From Candidatus Cottocaccamicrobium excrementipullorum (GTDB taxonomy: Bacteria; Bacillota; Clostridia; Lachnospirales; Lachnospiraceae), in assembly GCA_018713255.1 (NCBI GenBank), contig DVFL01000021.1:1-64000 (forward strand): DNA of 64,000 bases, written 5' to 3'. The notes beneath the pieces were generated by a model, which worked only from the letters and a program-made list of their open reading frames with translations, did not search any database and was not told the DNA's origin. Shown here in pieces: positions 33,855-43,173 of this stretch (positions are counted from its first letter, which is position 1; the number at the start of each line of letters is the position of its first letter). Made by a program: the position numbers and the translations under genes.

Positions 33855-34145
33855 ATGTTTGCGATTGGCTCGGCAGAGGAAAAGGTATCCGGCACTAAGC
33901 TTAGGATTCCCAAAGAATATAACTTAAATAAAAAAGGCAGAAAGATTTACGGATTATGGTCTGGAGAGAATACGTTGTATTTATCTGATGAGAAAGAACC
34001 TTTAAAGGCAAGAGCCGGGCGGACGGGAACGATTTTTGATGTAAAGGTACATCTGGATTCGATTATTGAAGTTCCCCAGCGCCTGGATGGAAAAACCGCG
34101 GAAATCAGCGGAAGAATTTCAGCGATCCGGGTACGATTCCGGTAA
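33855..34145 (+). CDS. Small protein with possible AbrB/MraZ-like fold (96 aa)
   Basis: No firm family. Two segments recall swapped-hairpin AbrB/MraZ repeats: GTKLRIPKEYNLNKKG near the start and VHLDSIIEVPQRLDGK near the end, with a basic, glycine-containing middle. There is no signal peptide. Basic residues are plentiful, in line with nucleic-acid binding, but this is inference from pattern only. AAAGGGGGAGG lies before the ATG. The gene stands 110 bp before the small membrane ORF of the ATPase cluster and could belong to it. Confidence 0.6.
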   Translation: MFAIGSAEEKVSGTKLRIPKEYNLNKKGRKIYGLWSGENTLYLSDEKEPLKARAGRTGTIFDVKVHLDSIIEVPQRLDGKTAEISGRISAIRVRFR

Positions 34146-34257
34146 TCGATAATCTTTCTCAATAAAGAGAGTTGCCATTGACCAATCTGAAACCGACTGG
34201 TAGTATCGAATTTGCAGAAACGTTAAAAGAAAAGCGACATAATGAAAGAAGGAAGTG

Positions 34258-34344
34258 ATGAAAGTGAAGCAGCATAGAGTTTGGGCGTGGGCTGCCGTTT
34301 TCTGCTTTTTCATGACGATTTATACCGGATACCGGCATAAATGA
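34258..34344 (+). CDS. 28-residue single-helix membrane peptide
   Basis: ATG AAA GTG ... TGA encodes MKVKQHRVWAWAAVFCFFMT followed by IYTGYRHK: basic ends around one aromatic membrane helix, containing one Cys. AGAAGGAAG sits directly before it. It lies 19 bp upstream of the DUF6110 gene and shares direction with the P-type ATPase. Small one-helix proteins often act as subunits or regulators of P-type pumps; that role here is inferred from position. Confidence 0.6.
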   Translation: MKVKQHRVWAWAAVFCFFMTIYTGYRHK

Positions 34345-34363
34345 CAACCAGGAGGATGATCAA

Positions 34364-34657
34364 ATGTTTGAGAAAGAATTTGTAAAGAAAGCAGGTATTT
34401 TTGCAGGCGGCGTGCTGTTTGGCACCGCAGGCGTAAAAATTTTGGGAAGTGCAGATGCCAAAAAGTTCTATGTGAACTGTCTGGCTGCAGGCTTAAGGGC
34501 AAGGGACAGCGTAATGACTTCCGCTTCCAACCTTCAGGAGAATGCGGAGGATATTCTTGCCGAGGCTCAGGAGATTAACCGGCAGAGAGAAGAAGAGATT
34601 CTGGGAGAAGAGACGGAAGAATCCTCCTGCTCTGAGGAGAAGGAAGCAGAAGAATGA
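34364..34657 (+). CDS. DUF6110-family protein (97 aa)
   Basis: The N-terminal hydrophobic glycine-rich helix FVKKAGIFAGGVLFGTAGVK is followed by LGSADAKKFYVNCLAAGLRA and an amphipathic helix; the last 25 residues are very acidic with one Cys. I recognise DUF6110, usually encoded next to heavy-metal P-type ATPases in clostridia. Its stop overlaps the ATPase start by 4 bp (ATGA), so the two are translated together. CAGGAGG precedes the ATG. It may be a membrane-anchored partner of the pump; no biochemical role is established that I know of. Confidence 0.8.
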   Translation: MFEKEFVKKAGIFAGGVLFGTAGVKILGSADAKKFYVNCLAAGLRARDSVMTSASNLQENAEDILAEAQEINRQREEEILGEETEESSCSEEKEAEE

Positions 34658-36729
34658 AACTGGTAATTAAGCACGAAATCAGAGGAAGGATCAGAGTTCA
34701 TTTCTGCCGGAAGGCATTGTCTATCCATGAGGCTGATGTGCTGGAGCAGCATCTGTTGTCTCTTCCTGGAGTAAAGAAGGCCAAGGTATATGACCGTACT
34801 GCCGATGCAGCGGTGGAATACCAGGGGGACCGCAATGCGGTGCTTCGCAGTCTGAAAGATCTTTCTTTTCCCCAGCTGGAACGGACGGTACAGGTTCCTG
34901 GAGATACAGGCCGGAAGCTGAACCGGGAATATAAAGAAAAATTGATCCAGAAAGTACTGGCCAGGGCTGCCATGAAGGTTTTTTGCCCGGCTCCGGTGAG
35001 GGCCCTTTGTTCTCTGGCACGGTCTGTGCAGTATGTGGCCAAGGGAGTACGCTGCCTGTTGAAAGGAAAGCTGGAGGTGGAGGTGCTGGATGCTGCCGCC
35101 ATCTCTGTTTCTTTGTTTCGCAGGGATTTTGATACGGCAGGTTCCGTTATGTTCCTTTTAGGGATAGGAGAGCTTTTGGAAGAGTGGACCCATAAAAAAT
35201 CTGTGGGAGATCTGGCGAGAAGCATGTCGCTGAATATTGACAAGGTATGGCTTAATGCGGATGGAAAAGAAATTCTGGTGCCTGGATCCAAAATCAAACA
35301 GGGTGATCTGGTAACGGTTCATATGGGAAACGTTATTCCCTTTGACGGAGAGGTCCGCTGGGGAGAAGCCATGGTTAATCAGGCGGCGCTGACTGGGGAA
35401 TCGATGCCGGTAAAAAAGGAGACAGAGTCTTACGTATATGCAGGTACGGTGGTGGAAGAGGGAGAGATTACTTTCTGCGTAAAAACTGCGGCGGGAGATA
35501 CCCGATTTGAACGGATTACGTCTATGATTGAGGAGTCGGAGAAGTTAAAATCCTCTTTAGAAGGAAAGGCGGCCACGCTTGCAGATGCATTAGTTCCCTG
35601 GAGCCTGGGAGCCACAGGGCTGACATGGCTGTTAACCCGGAATGCAACTAAGGCGATTTCTATTCTTATGGTGGATTTTTCCTGCGCGCTTAAGCTGGCT
35701 ATGCCTCTGGCCGTGCTGTCGGCGATGCGTGAATCGGGGAGCCATCACATTACAGTAAAAGGCGGAAAATATTTGGAGGCGGTTGCTCAGGCGGAAACCA
35801 TTGTATTTGACAAAACCGGCACGTTGACCATGGCCTGCCCGGTGGTGGCAAAGGTGGAAGCCTTTGGCGGCCGTAAGGAAGAGGATATGCTTCGGCTGGC
35901 AGCATGTCTGGAAGAACATTTTCCCCATTCTATGGCAAAAGCTGTGGTAGATGAGGCCAGAAGAAGAAAGCTGGACCACGAGGAAATGCATTCCAGGGTA
36001 GATTATATTGTGGCACACGGCATCGCTTCTTATGTGAAGGATGAGCGGGTGATTATCGGAAGTTATCATTTCGTTTTTGAGGACGAGAAGTGCCAGGTTC
36101 CTGAAGGAGAGATTGACCGGTTCAATGCTCTTTTGCCGGAATATTCCCATCTTTATTTAGCCATCGGCGGAGAACTGGCGGCGGTGATCTGCATAGAAGA
36201 CCCACTTAGGCCGGAGGCAGCTCAGATTATCCAGGAGCTGAAAAAGCTGGGAATCAAAAAGACCGTGATGATGACTGGAGACAGTCAGCGGACGGCCCAG
36301 TCGGCAGCCCTTCGGGTAGGGGTGGATGAATACTATTCTGAGGTGCTTCCGGAGGATAAGGCCAGATTTGTGGAGGAAGAGAAGAAAAAAGGGCGGAAAG
36401 TGATTATGGTAGGAGATGGAATCAATGATTCTCCTGCTCTTTCTGCTTCTGATGCAGGAATTGCCATCAGCGAAGGGGCGGCTATCGCCAGAGAAATTGC
36501 CGATATTACCATTTCGGAAAATGATTTGTATCAGCTGGTAGTATTAAAAACCATCAGCAACTGTCTGATGAAGAGAATCCATCAGAATTATCGCCAGGTG
36601 ATTGGATTTAACTTGGGGTTAATCCTTCTGGGAGTAACGGGGGTTCTTCAGCCGGCAACTTCAGCACTTCTGCATAATACCTCTACCCTGGCCATCAGTC
36701 TGAAAAGCATGACAAATTTATTAGGATAA
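34654..36729 (+). CDS. P1B-type ATPase with SCA in place of the CPC metal motif (691 aa)
   Basis: A heavy-metal-type P-type ATPase. Present are TGES (247-250), DKTGTLT (Asp386), HFPHS in place of the usual HP box, GDGINDSP and AHGIAS. The transmembrane metal motif that is CPC in Cu/Zn pumps reads FSCALKLAMPLA (343-351), so only one Cys remains and the Pro is lost. The N-terminus (about 1-75) has an HMA-like ferredoxin fold (RGRIRVHF, LPGVKKAKVYDRTADAAVEY) without CXXC. This subgroup's metal is uncertain; iron, manganese or another ion is possible. Coupled to the DUF6110 gene. C-terminus LLHNTSTLAISLKSM is typical of this group. Confidence 0.88.
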   Translation: MKLVIKHEIRGRIRVHFCRKALSIHEADVLEQHLLSLPGVKKAKVYDRTADAAVEYQGDRNAVLRSLKDLSFPQLERTVQVPGDTGRKLNREYKEKLIQKVLARAAMKVFCPAPVRALCSLARSVQYVAKGVRCLLKGKLEVEVLDAAAISVSLFRRDFDTAGSVMFLLGIGELLEEWTHKKSVGDLARSMSLNIDKVWLNADGKEILVPGSKIKQGDLVTVHMGNVIPFDGEVRWGEAMVNQAALTGESMPVKKETESYVYAGTVVEEGEITFCVKTAAGDTRFERITSMIEESEKLKSSLEGKAATLADALVPWSLGATGLTWLLTRNATKAISILMVDFSCALKLAMPLAVLSAMRESGSHHITVKGGKYLEAVAQAETIVFDKTGTLTMACPVVAKVEAFGGRKEEDMLRLAACLEEHFPHSMAKAVVDEARRRKLDHEEMHSRVDYIVAHGIASYVKDERVIIGSYHFVFEDEKCQVPEGEIDRFNALLPEYSHLYLAIGGELAAVICIEDPLRPEAAQIIQELKKLGIKKTVMMTGDSQRTAQSAALRVGVDEYYSEVLPEDKARFVEEEKKKGRKVIMVGDGINDSPALSASDAGIAISEGAAIAREIADITISENDLYQLVVLKTISNCLMKRIHQNYRQVIGFNLGLILLGVTGVLQPATSALLHNTSTLAISLKSMTNLLG

Positions 36730-36784
36730 GTTTGCCGACAGATGGGCGGCATCAACGTAACAGGGATTCAGGGGAGCGATTCAT

Positions 36785-36837
36785 AAGCTTCGTTCTGGCG
36801 GGAAAGCTGAGGCTTTCCGCCGGGGCGAAGCTTTTTT
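36785..36837 (+). terminator. Rho-independent terminator after the P1B ATPase
   Basis: Outer stem AAGCTTCG/CGAAGCTT enclosing an inner GGCGGGAAAGC/GCTTTCCGCC hairpin, followed by TTTTTT. Confidence 0.88.
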
Positions 36838-36967
36838 GCGGAAAACCTTTTTGCAGAAAGACTTTTTCCTCGTCAAATGCCCCAGGTTCTGTTATGATAT
36901 ACAATGAATGCCTGCCGGTGAGATTCAGGCAGAGACAGCAAAAATCAGCAGGAAGGCAGGGAAAAGA

Positions 36968-38155
36968 ATGCGTTTTTTTCATTTGTCAGATCTTCATATT
37001 GGAAAGCAGTTATATTCTTATAATCTCAAGGATAATCAGCAGCATATCTTAAAACAGATCATCAGCCGGGTGAGGGAATACCGGCCGGATGCGGTGCTCA
37101 TTGCCGGGGATATTTTTGATAAATCCATTCCTTCTGGAGAAGCATATACGGTATTTGATGAATTTTTAACTGAACTTTCCGATATCCATCCCCAGATTCC
37201 AGTCATGATGATTGCAGGCAATCATGATTCGGCAGAGAGACTGAATTATGCCAGCGCGTTTCTGGAAAAACATAAGATTTATATTTCAGTGATGCCTCCC
37301 AGCCGGGAGGAGGAGAGGCTGAAACGGGTTACTTTAACAGATCAGTGGGGACCGGTGGACTTTTACCTCCTTCCCTTTACCAAGCCAGGATATGTGCGCT
37401 TTTTGTTTCCTGAGGGAAAAAGCATCAGCTATGATCAGGCAATAGCAGCGTTGATTGAACGGGAAAATCTGAAAAAAGACCGAAGAAATGTGATTCTTTC
37501 TCATCAGTTTTATGTGTCCGGAGGCCAGAAGCCGGAGACCTGCCAGTCGGAATTGGCTTATCTTTCCGTGGGCGGCATTGACAGCGTGGAGGCGGAGCGG
37601 CTTAAGGATTTTGATTATGGAGCCCTTGGCCATCTCCATGGAAGCCAGTGGGTTGGCAGAGAGCAGGTGCGCTACTGCGGAACACCGCTGAAATATTCGG
37701 TCAGTGAAAGCCGCCAGGTAAAGTCTATTACCATGGTGACTTTGGAGGAGAAGGGAAAGCCTCCGGTGATTGAAACCATTCCCCTGACACCTCTTTGGGA
37801 TGTGCGCAGAATATTGGGAACAATGGACGAGATTCTGCAACAGGGCCGAGAAGAAACGGAAGAGAGGCGGCAGGACTTCATCAGCATTACCCTTACTGAT
37901 GAAGGTGAGATTTACCACCCCAGAGAACGGCTTCAGGAGCTTTATCCCAACCTGCTGGAAGTGCGGGTGGATAATGCAAGAACCAGAGCAAAACTTGCCG
38001 GCAGGGAAGATGCCGGCGATATTGCTCTGGCCCTTGACCCTTTTCAGGCCTTCTGCCGGTTTTATGAAGAAATCCAGAAAACTCCCATGAGCAGCCAGGA
38101 GGAACAGGTGCTGAGGCAGGTGATTGAACAGGTGTCTTTGGAGGGTGATTCATAA
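36968..38155 (+). CDS. sbcD: Exonuclease SbcD (395 aa)
   Basis: The Mre11-type nuclease subunit that, with SbcC, opens DNA hairpins and trims blocked ends. The metallophosphoesterase motifs are all visible: HLSDLHIGKQ, IAGDIFD, AGNHDS, SHQF and GHLHGSQ. A C-terminal capping domain follows (about 280-395). The ATG is preceded by GGCAGGGA and starts exactly at MRFFHLSD; the frame is open further upstream but carries no homologous residues. sbcC begins 28 bp later, the usual gene order. Confidence 0.95.
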   Translation: MRFFHLSDLHIGKQLYSYNLKDNQQHILKQIISRVREYRPDAVLIAGDIFDKSIPSGEAYTVFDEFLTELSDIHPQIPVMMIAGNHDSAERLNYASAFLEKHKIYISVMPPSREEERLKRVTLTDQWGPVDFYLLPFTKPGYVRFLFPEGKSISYDQAIAALIERENLKKDRRNVILSHQFYVSGGQKPETCQSELAYLSVGGIDSVEAERLKDFDYGALGHLHGSQWVGREQVRYCGTPLKYSVSESRQVKSITMVTLEEKGKPPVIETIPLTPLWDVRRILGTMDEILQQGREETEERRQDFISITLTDEGEIYHPRERLQELYPNLLEVRVDNARTRAKLAGREDAGDIALALDPFQAFCRFYEEIQKTPMSSQEEQVLRQVIEQVSLEGDS

Positions 38156-38183
38156 AAGCCAGAAGGAGAATGGAGGGAAGAAA

Positions 38184-41100
38184 ATGAAGCCAGTTTGTTT
38201 AACCTTAAGCGCCTTCGGTTCTTATGCCGGAGCAGAGGAGATTGATTTTTCGCAGATGGACCATGGAGTCTTTTTGATTACTGGAGATACCGGAGCGGGG
38301 AAAACTACGATTTTTGATGGAATTACTTACGCGTTATACGGAGAAACCAGCGGCGGAAAACGGGACGGAGAGATGATGCGCAGTCAGTACGCTTCCGAAG
38401 AGGCGGTTACTTATGTAGATTTTTCTTTTCAGTATCGGGGACAGATTTATCGGGTTTATCGCAGTCCCAGACAGCTTCGAAGGAGCAGAAGGCGCGGACG
38501 GGACGGGGAATATTCCTTGGTGGAAGAGGCGCCGAAGGTGGAGTTGACCCTCCCGGACGGGAAAATCTATCCGGGGAAAGCAAGGGAAACCAATCAGAAG
38601 ATTGTGGAAATTCTGGGACTGGACTGCGCCCAGTTTACTCAGGTTGCCATGCTGGCCCAGGGAGATTTTCTGCGGCTGCTGTTAGCTCCATCAAAAGATC
38701 GAAAGGAAATTTTCTCCCGCATTTTTGACACCAGGATTTACAGCCGGATTGCAGAAGAGCTGAAAAATCGGGGGAAGGATCACAGTTCTGCTTTGGAGGA
38801 AAATAAGAAGGCCATTCAGACTTATCTTGATCAGGTACATCCTTTTTCAGAAAGCGCTCTTGCTGGGGAATGGCAGGAGCGGAAGCAATTTTCCGAGGAT
38901 CGGGAAGAAGAGATTCTGGAAGTTATTGATCGGATCGTGAAGGAAGGCGTTCAGAAAGAGAAAGAATTCTCTCAGAAATTAAGAGAAAATCAGCAGGAAC
39001 AGGAACATCTTCGAATTGTTTTGGAGCAGGCCAGGGAGAGAAATCAGTTATTTGCCGGGCTTGAAAAGGCACTTCGGGAGGAGGCGGAATTAAATAGCCG
39101 GGAAAAGGAAATTTTACTGGTAAAACAGCAGGCAGAAGAAGCGAGAGCCGCCGCTGCAGTAAGACCCAAAGAGGAAAATTACGTTCAAAGGAAAGGAGAA
39201 CTGGAAAACTGTCAAAAGGATATTCAGGAGACGGAGACTTTGATATATGCTTTGCAGGAAAAGGAAGAGAAGCTAAAAGCGGACAGAGACAAGGCACGAA
39301 ATCTTTTTCAGGATAAAGGAGCGGCGCTCCAGGTAAAAATGAATCAGATTCAGGAGCAGAAAAAGAAGTACCAGGTCTTAGAGCAGAGAAAAAAAGAGTT
39401 TTCTGAGGCTGAGCTTCAAGAGAAAACCATGGCGGAAAAGATTGCCCAGGGTGAACAGGAGCAGAAGGAGAAAGAAGAACGGAAAAAAACTCTGGAGGAA
39501 CAGCTGATCCAGGAACGAAGTCTGGTTCAGGAAGGCTCTTTTCTCCAGGAAAAGATTGAACGAATCCAGGAACGCATGGGCAGTCTTAAGAACCTGGGAA
39601 ATAGCTTAAAGGAATTCAGACAAGCCCGGGAGGAAGAAAGAAGGAAGGACAAAATTTGCCAGACTCTTTTAGAACAGTGGGACAGATTAAAGACAGAATA
39701 TGAAGAAGCCTGCCATTCCTTTATGGAAGGGCAGGCGGGGATGCTTGCAGCTTCGTTGACCGAAGGTCAGCCTTGTCCTGTGTGCGGAGCTCTTCACCAT
39801 CCTTCTCCGGCTGCCCATGCAAAGACTTTAGTCAGCCGCAGCTTGTTGGAGGAGAAAAAGAAAACCCTGGAAAAAGAGGAGGAAAAAGCAAGACAGGCTG
39901 AAGAAGAAAAAAATAGAGCACAACGAAAAAGGGAAACCTTCCAGGCCTTGGGAAGCCGGGAAGGAGAGCGGCTTTTCGGGAAGGCTGACTTGACGCCGGA
40001 TGAATTAAACGAGGAAGGAAAGGCGGAATGGCTTAAGTCTTCGGAGGAGCTTAAAAAATATCAAGCCAGATTAATTCAGGCGAAGAAGGCAGAAGAAGGA
40101 CTTGCTGGACGGGAGAAAGAGGCCGGGGATCTGGAAGCAGAACTTCATGGCCTGATAGAAAGACTGGAAAAACTGAAGGGAGAGCTTGAAGAGCAAAGAA
40201 AAGAAAAAACAAGAGTTCAGGCAGAGATTGCCCTTTTGGAAAACAGTCTGACCTACCCAGGCTGGAAGCAGGCCGAGGAAGCGTTTAACCGGGCCGGACA
40301 GGAATTTGCACAGCTGAAAGAACATGCTGACGCGGCAGAAACAGATTATGAAATGTTAAGCAGGAAGCTTCAGGAGAGCCGGGGAAGACAGAATATGCTG
40401 GAAAAAACCTGCCGGTCCGCCAAAACGGCTTTAGAAAATGCTGAGAAGGAGCTGAAAAGCCAGCTTAAGGAGCAAGGATTTGATAAATTGGAAGATTACC
40501 GACGGGCTTTTCGTGATGATGAAAAACGACAGCAGATGGAAAAAACCATATCAAATTACCGGGAACAAGTGGTAAAGAATCAAACGGAAATACAGCATTT
40601 TTCCCGGCTGACAGAAGGAAAGCGGCCGGTGGAAACAGAAGGGGCGGATCAGAAGCTTAAGGAACTGAAAGATTGTCAGGCAGAACTGGAAGACAAAAGC
40701 CGGCAGATTTTTGCTCTCCGCCGGCAGAACCAGCAGGCACAGGAAGCCTGCCGGCAGCTTTGGAAAAAAAGAAAAGAGCTTCGTTCAGCTTATGAAATCA
40801 TAAAACGTTTGGATGATACAGCCAATGGCAGAGTGAGCCAGCTGCATATGAATTTCCAGACTTATATTCAGAGAAGCTATTTTTCTATGATGCTTAATGA
40901 AGCCAATAAGCGGCTGATAAAAATGTCCCGGGGCCAATTTATTCTGCAATGCCGTCAGCTGAAGGATTTAGGCACTCAGGGAGAAGTAGGACTGGATCTT
41001 GATGTGTACAGCCTGGTTAACGACCAGACAAGAGATGTGAAAACTCTTTCTGGAGGAGAATCCTTTATTGCCGCCCTTGCTATGGCCCTGGGAATGGCGG

Positions 41101-41342
41101 ATATCATTCAGAATACAGCGGGAAGCATACAGATCGATACGGTCTTTATTGACGAAGGCTTTGGATCTCTCAGTGAAGAAACCAGGATGGAAGCGATCGG
41201 AGTTCTCAATGAATTATCTGAAGGAAGGCGTTTGGTTGGAATCATTTCTCATGTAACAGAACTGAAAGCGCAGATAGAACCTAAACTTATTGTGACGAAA
41301 AATGAAAAAGGCAGTCACGTTCACTGGGAGGGAATCCTGTAA
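38184..41342 (+). CDS. sbcC: Exonuclease/SMC-type ATPase SbcC (1052 aa)
   Basis: The Rad50-type ATPase partner of SbcD. Walker A GDTGAGKTT lies at 34-42; two very long Glu/Lys/Gln-rich coiled coils flank a zinc hook, CPVC near residues 531-534, which joins two molecules. The C-terminal half has the ABC signature TLSGGES and Walker B VFIDEGFGSL (near 987), followed by SHVTELKAQI. The start is ATG in MKPVCLTLSAFGSY, after GGAGGGAAG. The last codons form part of a terminator hairpin. The length is normal for clostridial SbcC. Confidence 0.95.
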   Translation: MKPVCLTLSAFGSYAGAEEIDFSQMDHGVFLITGDTGAGKTTIFDGITYALYGETSGGKRDGEMMRSQYASEEAVTYVDFSFQYRGQIYRVYRSPRQLRRSRRRGRDGEYSLVEEAPKVELTLPDGKIYPGKARETNQKIVEILGLDCAQFTQVAMLAQGDFLRLLLAPSKDRKEIFSRIFDTRIYSRIAEELKNRGKDHSSALEENKKAIQTYLDQVHPFSESALAGEWQERKQFSEDREEEILEVIDRIVKEGVQKEKEFSQKLRENQQEQEHLRIVLEQARERNQLFAGLEKALREEAELNSREKEILLVKQQAEEARAAAAVRPKEENYVQRKGELENCQKDIQETETLIYALQEKEEKLKADRDKARNLFQDKGAALQVKMNQIQEQKKKYQVLEQRKKEFSEAELQEKTMAEKIAQGEQEQKEKEERKKTLEEQLIQERSLVQEGSFLQEKIERIQERMGSLKNLGNSLKEFRQAREEERRKDKICQTLLEQWDRLKTEYEEACHSFMEGQAGMLAASLTEGQPCPVCGALHHPSPAAHAKTLVSRSLLEEKKKTLEKEEEKARQAEEEKNRAQRKRETFQALGSREGERLFGKADLTPDELNEEGKAEWLKSSEELKKYQARLIQAKKAEEGLAGREKEAGDLEAELHGLIERLEKLKGELEEQRKEKTRVQAEIALLENSLTYPGWKQAEEAFNRAGQEFAQLKEHADAAETDYEMLSRKLQESRGRQNMLEKTCRSAKTALENAEKELKSQLKEQGFDKLEDYRRAFRDDEKRQQMEKTISNYREQVVKNQTEIQHFSRLTEGKRPVETEGADQKLKELKDCQAELEDKSRQIFALRRQNQQAQEACRQLWKKRKELRSAYEIIKRLDDTANGRVSQLHMNFQTYIQRSYFSMMLNEANKRLIKMSRGQFILQCRQLKDLGTQGEVGLDLDVYSLVNDQTRDVKTLSGGESFIAALAMALGMADIIQNTAGSIQIDTVFIDEGFGSLSEETRMEAIGVLNELSEGRRLVGIISHVTELKAQIEPKLIVTKNEKGSHVHWEGIL

Positions 41343-41376
41343 TGGGATTCTCTCTCAGTGACGGGACTGCCTTTTT
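41305..41376. terminator. Long bidirectional terminator overlapping the sbcC 3' end
   Basis: AAAAAGGCAGTC (inside sbcC) pairs with GACTGCCTTTTT, with further pairing of the CACTG and GGAATCC arms. It serves both sbcC and the convergent regulator gene. Confidence 0.85.
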
Positions 41377-41382
41377 AAACAA

Positions 41383-43173
41383 TCAGGGAAGTTTGCGCAG
41401 CATCCGCCAGAGCGTAGAGCGGCTGATTCCCAGACGTTTGGCGGCAGCGCTTTGATTTCCGCTTTCCTCAGATAAAACGCGGCAGAGGATTTCCAGCTGA
41501 ATCTCTTCCATGGTTTTGGTAAGATCCGGCCAGTTTGAAGAGATGCTGTTCTGAGGAGAAGGTTCTTCTTTCAGCAGGATCCTGGAAACGGCAGATGCCT
41601 TAAGATAAGGAGCTTCTGCTGTGAGCACCAGTTCTTTCATCACTCGGAAAAATTGATCATAGTTCTGCGGCCAGCTGTAGCTTTGAAGAATTTGCAGCGC
41701 CTCAGGTTCTGTGCCTACTACTTCAGTGGCCAGCTGCATGTTCAGCGCCATAATAGCCAGACTGACCAAATTGGGGATTCCTTCCTTTAATTCCCTGAGC
41801 GGCGGGATGAATAAAGGCAGGCATGAGATGGCATTCATGATTCTTTTTCCGGACTCAGGAATACTCCCATTTTTGTCCAGAGTGCAAGAAAAGATCATCC
41901 GGTTCTTTTTGTGCAGATTTAATCCTTGGATGATAGAGAGCAGCTGATCGGACTGTTCTGGGGTCAGCAGTTCCATCTTCCAGATAAAAATAGACGTCCA
42001 TGTGTCACTGAAGGGAGAGTTGGTATGGCTGACCAGAAAATCCCAGCTATTTTGCCGAATTTGGGAACAGTTGATAATGGCCAAAGGTTTATTCTGGTAC
42101 TTGCTTTGCATATAAACCAGTCCGGCAAATTGATCTGCCTGGATCCCTTCTTCGCCCAGAATCATAACGGGATCGTTGGCCTGGCTGATTTTGCGCAGTT
42201 CGTTTTGCACTGGATTTTCTGGATTGGCGATTCCAAAAAAGCTGGAGTATAACGGATTCATGGCCTGCTGAGCTTGTTCACGGTCAAAGTAACGGATGCC
42301 GTTTTTCATTAAAGAGAGGGGGACTTTTCGGGTGTTGACATAGTAGGCCACATAGGTCTGCTTGTGAATAACCTTTTTTAAGCCCCTTACAGCCACCAGA
42401 AGTCCGCCCTCATCCCGGTAGAATTTTTTGTCTCCCTTAGATAAAATATCAGGAACATAATTTTTCATGGCAGTCATAATAGCGGAGGAAAAAAGATAAT
42501 TACGGGATGAATAGACCATTTCGCCCTGCTCATCGTATACAAAAATATGGTACAGATAGTCTTCTAGAAGGGTGCGGAAAAATTCTGTTTTGGAGACTAG
42601 AGCCTGGTAAGTTTCAGCTGTTTTTACTGCCTGATCGAAGGCAGATTCGATGCTTTCCGCGCCGGAAGTAAATAAGATAACCTGCATTCCCAGGCTGAGA
42701 GCATGGGTGTTTGTTACGGCATCACAAAGGACCAAACGACATTGCTCGCTGATCAATTTCTGGAGAGTGGACTGAACTTCCTCTACGTTGTGGACGGTAT
42801 AAATATCGATTTTGTATTGAAGCACATCGCAGAGAAGCTGAGCGTTTTTGGTGATGGCTGGAAATCCTACAATGGCATAGCGGTCGGTATAGTTTTCAGC
42901 GAGCTTGATTGCCCGGAGAATATCGTAGACGGACAGCTGAACTTCAACTACGGGGATAGGCGAGAGAGAAGAAATCAGTTCTGCGGTGCCTCCTCGGGAG
43001 AGGATAACGTCAAAGTCCTGTAAGGTATGCTTGGAGGCGATGGATGCGCCTTCGTTTAAATCTCCCACATAGACGGTCAAATCGATGTTGCTGCGTTTCT
43101 GTGCTAGCTGCTGCATTAAAGACTGCATTCCCTCATAGGGGGCTATTCCTAAAATTTTAATCTTTTCTTTCAT
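41383..43173 (-). CDS. PrpR-type regulator with degenerate sigma-54 AAA+ domain (596 aa)
   Basis: Residues 1-180 form a PrpR_N sensor domain (VILSRGGTAELISS, PVVEVQLSVYDILRAIKLA), followed by a PAS-like region with DYLYHIFVYDEQGEMVYSSR. The central part aligns with NtrC-type AAA+ domains, but Walker A reads ILGEEGIQADQF instead of GETGTGKE, Walker B reads IFIWKMELL instead of a DE pair, and GAFTGA is absent. The C-terminal Fis HTH is intact: NQSAAAKRLGISRSTLWRML. So it probably cannot activate sigma-54 and acts as a ligand-responsive DNA-binding protein. It is divergent from the sugar-acid operon, its likely target. The ATG follows GGAGGAG at a 12-base gap; a GTG at 43197 is possible. Confidence 0.9.
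   Translation of the reverse strand: MKEKIKILGIAPYEGMQSLMQQLAQKRSNIDLTVYVGDLNEGASIASKHTLQDFDVILSRGGTAELISSLSPIPVVEVQLSVYDILRAIKLAENYTDRYAIVGFPAITKNAQLLCDVLQYKIDIYTVHNVEEVQSTLQKLISEQCRLVLCDAVTNTHALSLGMQVILFTSGAESIESAFDQAVKTAETYQALVSKTEFFRTLLEDYLYHIFVYDEQGEMVYSSRNYLFSSAIMTAMKNYVPDILSKGDKKFYRDEGGLLVAVRGLKKVIHKQTYVAYYVNTRKVPLSLMKNGIRYFDREQAQQAMNPLYSSFFGIANPENPVQNELRKISQANDPVMILGEEGIQADQFAGLVYMQSKYQNKPLAIINCSQIRQNSWDFLVSHTNSPFSDTWTSIFIWKMELLTPEQSDQLLSIIQGLNLHKKNRMIFSCTLDKNGSIPESGKRIMNAISCLPLFIPPLRELKEGIPNLVSLAIMALNMQLATEVVGTEPEALQILQSYSWPQNYDQFFRVMKELVLTAEAPYLKASAVSRILLKEEPSPQNSISSNWPDLTKTMEEIQLEILCRVLSEESGNQSAAAKRLGISRSTLWRMLRKLP

Noticed and set aside
36732-37052. 106-codon open frame after the P1B ATPase
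   Set aside because: It spans a strong terminator and enters the sbcD gene in another frame; no homology.
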